From contig SCRA01000002.1 in NCBI GenBank assembly GCA_004297985.1, forward strand, positions 1-39,305: a stretch of DNA of 39,305 bases, given 5' to 3'. Below are positions 32,994 through 39,305 of this stretch, piece after piece. The translations under genes and the position numbers were made by a program. The notes beneath the pieces were generated by a model. That model was not told the origin of the DNA. It was given only the letters and a program-made list of their open reading frames with translations, and did no database searches. The stretch's first letter is position 1; every line of letters starts with the position of its first letter. This DNA is from a bacterium (GTDB taxonomy: Bacteria; Vulcanimicrobiota; Vulcanimicrobiia; Vulcanimicrobiales; SCRA01).

Positions 32994-33788
32994 TTACTCG
33001 CTCTTGCCGAACCACTTGGTCTCGAGCTCCTTGAGCGTCCCATCCTTCTCGAAGGCAGCCAAGGCCTCGTCGGCCGCCTTGGTCAGGCTAGGATCGTTCT
33101 TGCGGAAGGCGTAGCCGTACTGCTCGTGCGTGAGCAGGAAGGGAGCCATCTTCGCGCCGCCGTGCGTCTTGATGTAGTAGCGCGCCGCCGGGTAGCCGGT
33201 GACCACCGCGTCGGCCTGCCCATTCTGCAGCGAGAGAAACATCTGGTCGTTGGTTTGCACGATCACCAACTGTGCGCTGGGGATGTGCTCCTTGAGCCAG
33301 TTGACGGACTTCGTGCCCACCTGTACGGCGATACGCTTGCCTACGAGGTCCTTCTCCGATTTCGTGGCTGCGTCATTGGACTTGACCATCACGCCCAAGC
33401 CGCCGGTAAAATAGGGGCTGGTGAAGTCGACGACTTTCTGCCGCGCTTCGGTGATGTAGACAGCCGAGGCCGCCATGTCGACATGATTGGCCGTCAAGCC
33501 AGGGACGAGTCCGCCGAACGGTACTTGCTGGAACTCGACCTTCTTTACGCCGATCTTTTTGGCAATCGCGTTGACGAGGTCGATATCGAAGCCGACCTTC
33601 TCGCCGCCGGCCGTGGTGTACTCGAAGGGCGGGAAGGTGGCATCCGTGCCGACGATCAGCGGCTGTTGCCCCGATCGCAAAGCGTCGAGAACATCGGCAC
33701 CGCGTGCCGGAGCGAGGCTCGTCCCCACAACGGCCCCGGCGACCAGGGCGCCGGCGGAGGCGAGCAACGTCTTTCGGTCAATGCGCAT
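32994..33788 (-). CDS. Amino-acid ABC transporter substrate-binding protein
   Basis: A 264-aa periplasmic/exported solute-binding protein, SBP family 3. The signal sequence (TLLASAGALVAGAVVGTSLA) follows a MRIDRK start; RK replaces the twin Arg of Tat, so export route is unclear. The mature part starts VGTDATFPPFEYTTAGGEKV and has GFDIDLVNAIAKK, ASAVYITEARQKVVDFTSPY and IAVQVGTKSVNWLKE, typical of polar amino-acid binders. No lipobox Cys is visible. It forms a complete importer with the next two genes. AAGGAG lies 9 nt before ATG 33788; ATG 33797 is an alternative. Confidence 0.93.
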   Translation of the reverse strand: MRIDRKTLLASAGALVAGAVVGTSLAPARGADVLDALRSGQQPLIVGTDATFPPFEYTTAGGEKVGFDIDLVNAIAKKIGVKKVEFQQVPFGGLVPGLTANHVDMAASAVYITEARQKVVDFTSPYFTGGLGVMVKSNDAATKSEKDLVGKRIAVQVGTKSVNWLKEHIPSAQLVIVQTNDQMFLSLQNGQADAVVTGYPAARYYIKTHGGAKMAPFLLTHEQYGYAFRKNDPSLTKAADEALAAFEKDGTLKELETKWFGKSE

Positions 33789-33826
33789 AGTCTCCATCTC
33801 CTTGTCGTAGATGTGGCAACACCCGG

Positions 33827-35071
33827 TCAGTCGAGGTCGCGGTCGAGGCGCATGAGGGCGTCGAGCATGATCGTCGCCGCCACCGCGAGGCTCTCCGGCG
33901 GCGAATGCTCCTCTGGAACGTGGCTCTTTCCCCCGGTGCTCCTGATGAAGAGCATCCCGATTCTCGTGAAGGCCGCCATATGCGAGGCGTCGTGGCCCGC
34001 CATGCTGCGTAGCCGCGGCGCCGTGAGGTTGCGCGCCGCACACGCCTCTTCAAAGGCTTCCAGGACGGCACGATCCGCGGCCACGGGAACGGAGTTGCTT
34101 CGCGTGAGCTCCTCAAGACGCAAGCCGCGGCGCTCCAAGATCGCATGCGCCGCATGCTCGAAGGCGTCTTCCAGCTCTTGCAGGTCCCGCACGAAGCAAG
34201 AACGGATCTCCCAGCGTAGGTCGACGCACCCCGGAACGATGTTGACGGCGTTGGGTTCCACGGTCAACACGCCGATCGTTCCCACGGCGCCATCGTAGCT
34301 GCGCGCCAAGCGCTCCAGCTCGAGAGCGATCTCCGAGGCGGCCATCAGGGCATCGCGACGTTCGTCCATGCTGGTCGACCCAGAGTGGTTGGGCTCGCCG
34401 ATCACGCGCCAGCGTCCGCGCTTGATTCCCGCGATCTCCGTCACCACGGCGAGCGGAAGCCCGGCCCGCTCAAGGTGCGGCCCCTGCTCGTTGTGCACCT
34501 CGAGGTAGGCGGCGACGTCACCCGCAGACATCCGCGCGCCTTCGAGCTCCTCGGGGTCGCCGCCGATCGTCCGCAACGCATCGCGTAGACTGCGGCCCTT
34601 GGAATCGACTGCGTCGAGCTCCTCGGGGCGTAGACGCCCCGCCAGCACGCGGCTGCCGAACGTCGACATCCCAAACGGGCTCGGCTCCTCCGCGCGGAAG
34701 ACGATCACCTCGAACGGGTGGCGCAGGCGTACCCCGAAATCCCGAATGGTGCGCGCCATTTCCAGCGCGATCACTACCCCCGCGGCACCATCGTACTTTC
34801 CACCGTTGGGAACCGTATCGAGGTGAGAGCCGGCCATCAACGGCGCCAGTCCAGGCTCGCTCCCCTCTCTGCGCGCGTAGAGGTTGGCGGCGGCGTCACC
34901 GCGCAGGGTCATGCCGACCTGCGAGGCCTGTTGCTTGAACCACTCATGGGCCAACTGCTCTTGCGGCGAGATGCCCAAACGTGAGAGGCCGCCACGCGGA
35001 TCGACGCCGACGCGCCCCAACGCCTCGATATCGGCCAGCATACGTTCGAGAGAGATCGTCAGCGCGGTCAT
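33827..35071 (-). CDS. M20 family Zn-amidohydrolase (carbamoylase type)
   Basis: A 414-aa enzyme of the M20/hydantoinase-carbamoylase group (N-carbamoyl-L-amino-acid hydrolase, allantoate amidohydrolase, beta-ureidopropionase). Zinc ligands: His and Asp in AGSHLDTVPNGGKYDGAAGV, Glu in FRAEEPSPFGMSTFGSR and His in AYLEVHNEQGPHLE; the dimerisation part has GEPNHSGSTSMDERRDA. The late His in GKSHVPEEH closes the site. It lacks a signal peptide. The gene sits between RpiR (4-nt overlap) and the amino-acid importer (38-nt gap), so the pathway is likely uptake of an N-carbamoyl- or N-acyl-type amino acid followed by hydrolysis to ammonium/CO2 and amino acid. Exact substrate unknown. Confidence 0.9.
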   Translation of the reverse strand: MTALTISLERMLADIEALGRVGVDPRGGLSRLGISPQEQLAHEWFKQQASQVGMTLRGDAAANLYARREGSEPGLAPLMAGSHLDTVPNGGKYDGAAGVVIALEMARTIRDFGVRLRHPFEVIVFRAEEPSPFGMSTFGSRVLAGRLRPEELDAVDSKGRSLRDALRTIGGDPEELEGARMSAGDVAAYLEVHNEQGPHLERAGLPLAVVTEIAGIKRGRWRVIGEPNHSGSTSMDERRDALMAASEIALELERLARSYDGAVGTIGVLTVEPNAVNIVPGCVDLRWEIRSCFVRDLQELEDAFEHAAHAILERRGLRLEELTRSNSVPVAADRAVLEAFEEACAARNLTAPRLRSMAGHDASHMAAFTRIGMLFIRSTGGKSHVPEEHSPPESLAVAATIMLDALMRLDRDLD

Positions 35072-35979
35072 GGAGTCTCCTGGTCCCGGGCAGCCGGCGG
35101 CGGACCCAGACCCTGTCCCGTGAAAATATCGGCTTCGCGCGCAAAGGTCTCGAAGCGGCGCAGATAGTCATCCGCCGCCGGGATCTCGTGCGTCGCGAGG
35201 ACCGTGAAGAGAAAGCTCGCGAGCACCTGGAACGTGCAGTACGAGTCGAAGACGCCCGTACTGCTGGCCGGCGCGACCAATGAGAGATCTGCCAACTGCA
35301 CGGCCGGCGAGAGCACGCTGTCGGTGATGACTGCCGTCTCGATCGCGTGTGCCCGCGCGTACGCGAGCAGATCCAGCGTCTCGCGCGGATAACGCGGATA
35401 GAGGAAGCCCACGGCCAAGGAGTCGCGCGGCGTCGAGAGCGCGAGTATCTCGAGCGTCTCCGACGACAGCTGCGTCAGGTGAACGACGTCCGGATGCAGT
35501 TTGCGCAGGAAAAAGGCGAACTGCGCGGCGATCCCCGCCGCCGAGCGGAAGCCCATTACGTAGACGCGGCGCGCCGCGGAAATCGCCTGCGCCACGCGTT
35601 CGACGGCGGCAAGCTGACCCGACGTACGGAGAGCGCGCAGGTGCGCCAACTCCTCGTCGAGGATGCGATCGAGGGCACGCGGTACGGCGGGATCGCGACG
35701 CAGCTCCTGGACGCGGTCGACGCCCGTCAACTCGGAGCGCACGATCCCTTGGATCGCTGTTACCAAGTCCTGGTAGCCGCCGAAGCCGAGCTGGTTGGCG
35801 AAACGAGTGACGGTCGCTTGGCTGACGCCGACGGCCTCGGCCAGCTCGGAGGCACTCATGAAGCACGCACGGCGATACTCTCGTATCACGTAGGACGCGA
35901 TCTGCCGGTGTGCCGCGGAGAAGCCCTCTTCACCCGCGATCAAACGGACGAGATCATCCTTGGTGCGCAGATGCGGCAT
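35068..35979 (-). CDS. MurR/RpiR-family transcription regulator
   Basis: About 303 aa. N-terminal helix-turn-helix (about 1-75) has ASELAEAVGVSQATVTRFAN and LGFGGYQDL, the RpiR signature. The C-terminal half (about 120-280) is a SIS domain (AISAARRVYVMGFRSAAGIA) that binds phospho-sugar or amino-sugar ligands in the family. ATG 35979 is preceded by AGGTGA at a good distance; a GTG at 35991 is an alternative adding four residues. It leads an operon with M20 hydrolase and a polar amino-acid importer, and a perfect palindrome lies just upstream, suggesting autoregulation. Confidence 0.92.
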   Translation of the reverse strand: MPHLRTKDDLVRLIAGEEGFSAAHRQIASYVIREYRRACFMSASELAEAVGVSQATVTRFANQLGFGGYQDLVTAIQGIVRSELTGVDRVQELRRDPAVPRALDRILDEELAHLRALRTSGQLAAVERVAQAISAARRVYVMGFRSAAGIAAQFAFFLRKLHPDVVHLTQLSSETLEILALSTPRDSLAVGFLYPRYPRETLDLLAYARAHAIETAVITDSVLSPAVQLADLSLVAPASSTGVFDSYCTFQVLASFLFTVLATHEIPAADDYLRRFETFAREADIFTGQGLGPPPAARDQETP

Positions 35980-35998
35980 AGAATCATTCACCTATTTG

Positions 35999-36022
35999 TT
36001 TGTATGAATGAGTTCATACAAA
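35999..36022. promoter_or_regulatory. Perfect palindrome, likely RpiR operator
   Basis: TTTGTATGAA (35999-36008), spacer TGAG, TTCATACAAA (36013-36022): 10-bp perfect arms, 4-nt spacer. It lies 20 nt upstream of the RpiR start on the minus strand and 103 nt before the LOG gene on the plus strand, in a locally AT-rich segment of a GC-rich window. Operators of RpiR regulators are often such palindromes near their own gene. Assignment to this regulator is inference from position. Confidence 0.7.
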
Positions 36023-36124
36023 TGAGTCTCGCAGGTCGCAGGTCCGCTTGTCAAGGACGGCGGAGCACTTTTCCGTCTGGTGCCGGAAGAGGTTGCGCGA
36101 ACCCTCCGCCGAGAAGGCGAACGC

Positions 36125-36709
36125 GTGCGACGGATCTGTGTCTTCTGCGGCTCTAAAGCTGGCGCGCGCTCAACATACGCTCAAGGGGCGCGCGCGCTCG
36201 GCGCGGCGATCGCGCACCGCGGACTGGAGCTCATCTACGGGGGCGGCAGTCTAGGCCTGATGGGCGTGCTTGCCGACGCCGCGCTCGCCGCCGGCGGGCA
36301 CGTGATCGGCGTCCTCCCGCGCGGACTCTTTTCGCGGGAAGTGCCGCACCAGGGGCTGAGCGAGCTCATCGAAGTCGCCAGTATGCACGAACGCAAAGCG
36401 GTGATGGTCGATCTTGCCGACGCCTTCGTCGCGCTGCCGGGCGGCTACGGAACATGCGACGAGCTCTTCGAGATCGTCACGTGGGCGCAGATCGGTATCC
36501 ATACCAAACCCATCGTTCTGATGGACGTAGACGACTACTTCGCCCCGCTGGCCGCCTTCGCCGAGCAGGCCGAGCGCGAGGGCTTTATCCCGGCCGGCTA
36601 TGCGACACTGCTGACGCGCCTCCGCGACGCGGATGCCGTACTCGATTTCCTTACCTCCGCGGCGCTCCCGGTCACCATCCCGTCGGGCGCCGAAATCCCG
36701 CAACGATAG
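36125..36709 (+). CDS. LOG-family phosphoribohydrolase
   Basis: About 194 aa, Rossmann-fold enzyme of the LOG (TIGR00730) family, which releases the base from nucleoside 5'-monophosphates such as cytokinin ribotides or purine nucleotides. Signatures: RRICVFCGSKAG at the start, GLELIYGGGSLGLMGVLAD, SMHERKAVMVDLADAFVALP, and the catalytic PGGYGTCDELFE, matching PGGxGTxxE. GTG 36125 directly precedes the conserved N-terminus and has AAGG 9 nt upstream; GTG 36080 would add 15 poorly conserved residues without a ribosome binding site. The threonine aldolase follows after 7 nt. Confidence 0.92.
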   Translation: MRRICVFCGSKAGARSTYAQGARALGAAIAHRGLELIYGGGSLGLMGVLADAALAAGGHVIGVLPRGLFSREVPHQGLSELIEVASMHERKAVMVDLADAFVALPGGYGTCDELFEIVTWAQIGIHTKPIVLMDVDDYFAPLAAFAEQAEREGFIPAGYATLLTRLRDADAVLDFLTSAALPVTIPSGAEIPQR

Positions 36710-36716
36710 GAGTTCC

Positions 36717-37754
36717 ATGAACTTCGCAAGCGACAACGTGGCCGGCGCGGCGCCGGAGATCCTTGCGGCGCTCCTTGCCGCGAACGAAGGCGCCGCGGCG
36801 CCGTATGGTGCCGATGCCATCTCGCGACGCCTCGAGGCGCGCTTCGCGGAGCTCTTCGAGCGCGAGGTCGCCGCTTTTCCCGTGGCCACCGGCACGGCCG
36901 CCAATGCGCTGGCGCTGGCGACGGTCACCCCGCCGTACGGCGCCGTCCTCTGCCATGCCGAGGCGCACATTCACACGGACGAGTGCGGCGCCCCCGAGTT
37001 CTTCACGGGAGGCGCGAAACTGCTCACGCTTCCAGGAGAGCACGGCAAGCTCTCCGCCCAGGCCGTCGAACGCGCGCTTGCCGTCACGCCCTTCGGATCG
37101 CAGCACGCGATCCAACCAGCGGCCTTGAGCATCTCGCAAGCCACCGAGGCAGGAACCGTTTACACGCCGGCGGAGATCGCCGCGATCACGGAGGTGGCCC
37201 ATCGCTACGGGCTCCTCGTTCACATGGACGGCTCGCGCCTGGCAAACGCACTCGTGGCCCTGGGCGTCTCACCGGCGCAGGCCACCTGGCGCTCCGGGAT
37301 CGACGTGCTGTCATTCGGTGCCACCAAGAACGGCGCGCTGGGCGCCGAGGCCGTGATCTTCTTCGATCCCGCGCGTGCCGGCGATTTGATCTACCGGCGC
37401 AAGCGCGGCGGACACCTCTTCTCCAAGCAGCGCTTCCTCTCGGCGCAATTGGAGGCGTATCTCCACGAGGATCTCTGGCTTCGCAACGCGCGCCATGCCA
37501 ACGAGCAGGCTACGCGCCTGGCGGCGGGACTACGCGACGTCGAAGGCATCACGCTGCGCCATGCCGTCGACGCCAACATCCTCTTCGTGGAGTTTCCCGA
37601 GGAGTTGATTCAACGATTGATTGCGGCGGGGGCCTCGTTCCATCGCATCGGTGGGGCGGACTCAACGCTCGTGCGTCTGGTCACGGCCTTCACAACGAAC
37701 GCGGGCGACGTCGACCGATTCGTCGACGTCGCCCGCGCACTCAGCCGAGTGTAG
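36717..37754 (+). CDS. Threonine aldolase family PLP enzyme
   Basis: About 345 aa, fold-type I PLP enzyme of the low-specificity threonine aldolase (beta-eliminating lyase) family, which splits L-threonine or related beta-hydroxy amino acids to glycine plus an aldehyde. Signatures: NFASDNVAGAAPEILAAL at the N-terminus, FPVATGTAANALAL, LVHMDGSRLANAL with the PLP-nitrogen Asp, and the PLP lysine in FGATKNGALGAEAV. ATG 36717 follows TAGGAG at the right distance. Paired with the LOG gene. The coding end contains a 15-bp perfect hairpin. The gene converges on the cytochrome b-c gene with 8 nt between. Confidence 0.92.
   Translation: MNFASDNVAGAAPEILAALLAANEGAAAPYGADAISRRLEARFAELFEREVAAFPVATGTAANALALATVTPPYGAVLCHAEAHIHTDECGAPEFFTGGAKLLTLPGEHGKLSAQAVERALAVTPFGSQHAIQPAALSISQATEAGTVYTPAEIAAITEVAHRYGLLVHMDGSRLANALVALGVSPAQATWRSGIDVLSFGATKNGALGAEAVIFFDPARAGDLIYRRKRGGHLFSKQRFLSAQLEAYLHEDLWLRNARHANEQATRLAAGLRDVEGITLRHAVDANILFVEFPEELIQRLIAAGASFHRIGGADSTLVRLVTAFTTNAGDVDRFVDVARALSRV
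37701..37736. other. 15-bp perfect hairpin inside threonine aldolase 3' end
   Basis: GCGGGCGACGTCGAC (37701-37715) and GTCGACGTCGCCCGC (37722-37736) are exact reverse complements with a 6-nt loop, 18 nt before the aldolase stop codon. The codons remain sensible (AGDVDRFVDVARA), so the palindrome coexists with coding. No T-run follows on either strand. It may slow or stop transcripts at the convergent junction with the cytochrome gene. Confidence 0.6.
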
Positions 37755-37762
37755 GAGGGAGC

Positions 37763-39214
37763 CTACTTGGCCTCAGCGGCCACCTGCGCCTCGGTCACGG
37801 CGCCGGCCTTGTTGCCCCAGTCGTTCCGAATGTAGGTCACGATGGAGGCGATCTGGGCGTTGGTGAGCTGCCCCTTCCAGGCAGGCATCGCGCCGTTGTA
37901 CGGCTTGCCCTCAACAGTCAGCGGGCCCGTCTTGCCATTGACGACGATGTCGATCACGGCCTTGGGGTCGCCCGTCACGAACGCATTAGCAGCCAACGGC
38001 GGGAACGTTCCCGCGATGCCCGCGCCACTGGCATTGTGGCAAGCGGCGCACTTCTGGAGGTAGATGGTCTTGCCGGCCAGCAGGCTGGTGCCGCCGCCGG
38101 TTGCGGCAACCTTCTCCTCGTGGCTGCAGGCGACGGCGCAGATGCCGACGTTACCGCCGCTCTGTACGGCGGCTTGATTGATCGCCGCCTGTCCGTAAAT
38201 GCCGGTGCCGATGATGAACAGCACGAGGACCACCGTGATGCCCATCAGAGCCGGGCGGCGCGAGATCACGCGCGAGGGATTACGGTCGATCCAGGGCAGC
38301 AGCAGCAGGACGAGCAGGAAGAGCGTCGGGACGACGATCGTCCCCACGACTTCGAGGCTCGGCGGCGTCAAGCGAAGGACACCATACAGCGGCAGGAAGT
38401 ACCAGGCCGGCGAGGGCACGAAGGTCGAGTTGTTGGGATCGGCCTTATTCAACAGCTCCGGCGGAGCGGCGATCGCCAGGATCACCATGATCGCGAAGGC
38501 GGCGACCGAGACAGCCGTGTCCATGAAGAGCTGGTTCGGCCAGAAACGGCCAGGCTTGCGCACGGGCGGCTTGTCGTCGGCCGGGCCCGCCGCACCGTTG
38601 TGACGGAAGATCGTCAGGTGGCCGACGGCCAGCAGCACCAGCAGCGCGGGTACCAGCCAGACGTGTATACCGAAGAAGCGGTTGATGGTGAGCGTGCCCA
38701 TCGAGGGACCGTCTTGCAGGAAGCCCTTTACCCACTCGCCGAGAACGGGCGCGCTGCCGGTGATGTTGATTGACACCTGCGACGCGAAGTAGGCGTTGAG
38801 ATCCCACGGCAAGAGGTAGCCCGTCAAGCCCATCACGAGTGTGAACAGGAAGAGGATCACACCGACGACCCACATGATCTCGCGTGGCCGCTTGTAGGCG
38901 CCCCAGATCAACACTTGCAGCAGGTGGAGGGCCACCAGGGCGATCATCACCGAGGCGCCCCAATAGTGGACGCCGATGACGAACTCACCGAAGTTCACCT
39001 TGTCATAGATGAACTTCGTCGACTCCCAGGCCGTTGCCGCCGACGGTGCGTAGTAGAACGTCAAAAAGATGCCCGTGACGATCTGAATGACGAGCGCGAC
39101 CAAGGTCGCGCTGCCGAAGACGTACCAGTAGCTGGCACCGCCCGGCACGTCTTCCGTCAGGAACGTGTTGATCTGGCCGACGATACCGGTACGTTCCTCG
39201 AGCCACTGTAACAT
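37763..39214 (-). CDS. Fused cytochrome b / cytochrome c subunit of bc-type complex
   Basis: A 483-aa quinol:cytochrome c reductase subunit joining three pieces. Residues 1-210 are a cytochrome b6-like part with heme-b ligands His83/His97 and His184/His199. Residues 225-345 are a subunit IV-like part. Residues about 375-483 are an exported-side cytochrome c with CAACH (389-393) and a candidate Met ligand in GAMPAWKGQ. Fourteen residues separate the second His pair, as in b6. The quinol-oxidation motif reads P-A-W-Y (269-272) instead of PEWY. The linker contains CAVACSH (359-365). AAGGAGG precedes the ATG. An upstream gene fragment (39237-39305) is on the same strand, so it is operonic; a Rieske gene is expected there. 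Confidence 0.93.
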   Translation of the reverse strand: MLQWLEERTGIVGQINTFLTEDVPGGASYWYVFGSATLVALVIQIVTGIFLTFYYAPSAATAWESTKFIYDKVNFGEFVIGVHYWGASVMIALVALHLLQVLIWGAYKRPREIMWVVGVILFLFTLVMGLTGYLLPWDLNAYFASQVSINITGSAPVLGEWVKGFLQDGPSMGTLTINRFFGIHVWLVPALLVLLAVGHLTIFRHNGAAGPADDKPPVRKPGRFWPNQLFMDTAVSVAAFAIMVILAIAAPPELLNKADPNNSTFVPSPAWYFLPLYGVLRLTPPSLEVVGTIVVPTLFLLVLLLLPWIDRNPSRVISRRPALMGITVVLVLFIIGTGIYGQAAINQAAVQSGGNVGICAVACSHEEKVAATGGGTSLLAGKTIYLQKCAACHNASGAGIAGTFPPLAANAFVTGDPKAVIDIVVNGKTGPLTVEGKPYNGAMPAWKGQLTNAQIASIVTYIRNDWGNKAGAVTEAQVAAEAK

Positions 39215-39236
39215 GGGACCTCCTTGCGAGACGGGG

Positions 39237-39305
39237 CTAGCTGTAGGCGATGACGATGCGGTCGGATACCGCCGTCTCGTACTGAATCCAGGTAATCTCC
39301 GCCGT
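39237..39305 (-). CDS. C-terminal fragment of upstream gene
   Basis: The window cuts a leftward gene; its last 22 residues are TAEITWIQYETAVSDRIVIA plus YS, ending in TAG 22 nt before the cytochrome b-c ATG. The frame is clean and the spacing includes AAGGAGG, so the two genes are probably one operon. A Rieske iron-sulfur subunit would be usual here, but nothing in this fragment identifies it. Confidence 0.5.
   Translation of the reverse strand, partial: TAEITWIQYETAVSDRIVIAYS

Noticed and set aside
33700-33788. Twin-arginine signal on the ABC binding protein
   Set aside because: The motif has RK, not RR, and lacks the usual pattern; Sec export is at least as likely.

Overview
The window is high-GC, densely packed bacterial chromosome with short intergenic gaps and many 4-nt (ATGA/GTGA) stop/start overlaps. 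I see no rRNA, transposase, integrase, phage gene or CRISPR array. The cluster rsmD-coaD-coiled coil-PDZ/Lon-like protease, the Thr/Cys-rich free gene mix, and a b6-type cytochrome b (14 residues between the second heme-ligand His pair) fused to cytochrome c point to a Gram-positive-related (Terrabacteria) lineage. A poorly cultured phylum such as Eremiobacterota or Armatimonadota is possible, but that placement is a guess.

Layout. 1-241 is a non-coding, hairpin-rich leader. 242-2647 holds a 92-aa unknown gene and a GH15 glucoamylase-like hydrolase (+). 2650-5020 (-) holds a thiolase followed by an MFS transporter, with a strong hairpin between them. 5021-6470 is a sparse stretch, AT-richer in part, with one small exported protein and one possible micropeptide. 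6471-7424 is a DUF2249-Crp/Fnr fusion regulator.

7421-15280 is one long leftward block: hisF, hisIE, recG, a micropeptide candidate, a HAD hydrolase, a CHAD domain split over two reading frames at a G6 run, rsmD, coaD, a coiled-coil protein and a PDZ-S16 protease. Genes in it are largely overlapping or nearly touching, so they are probably co-transcribed. Upstream of hisF lie a 79-bp tandem repeat (2.4 copies) and tRNA-Cys(GCA).

15699-20349 (+) holds a CxxC-cluster protein, an aspartate aminotransferase, a strong terminator and clpB with a HAIR-like site. 20315-22806 holds a DMT transporter (-), metF (+), a small CuA-type cupredoxin (+) and a terminator. 22853-24092 (+) is an ECF sigma/anti-sigma pair, and 24089-26812 (-) is a MASE1-like/PAS/GGDEF/EAL protein with altered catalytic motifs.

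26869-30232 (-) is a GH125 alpha-mannosidase, a YeiH-type transporter and a threonine dehydratase-like enzyme. Divergent from it is an NRAMP-family transporter whose promoter overlaps a DtxR/MntR-like operator. 31584-35979 (-) is a compact catabolic operon: RpiR regulator, M20 amidohydrolase and a complete polar amino-acid ABC importer, preceded by a perfect 10-4-10 palindrome. 36125-37754 (+) is a LOG-family nucleotidase and a threonine aldolase. 37763-39305 (-) is a fused cytochrome b-cytochrome c subunit of a bc-type complex with the tail of an upstream partner gene.

The strongest oddities are the PEWY-to-PAWY change in the quinol-oxidation motif of the cytochrome b-c fusion, the frame-split CHAD domain, the DUF2249-Crp fusion, the divergent NRAMP with its operator, the 79-bp repeat at tRNA-Cys, and the RpiR palindrome. 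No single unprecedented multigene system is evident. Most of the window is recognisable housekeeping and transport functions.
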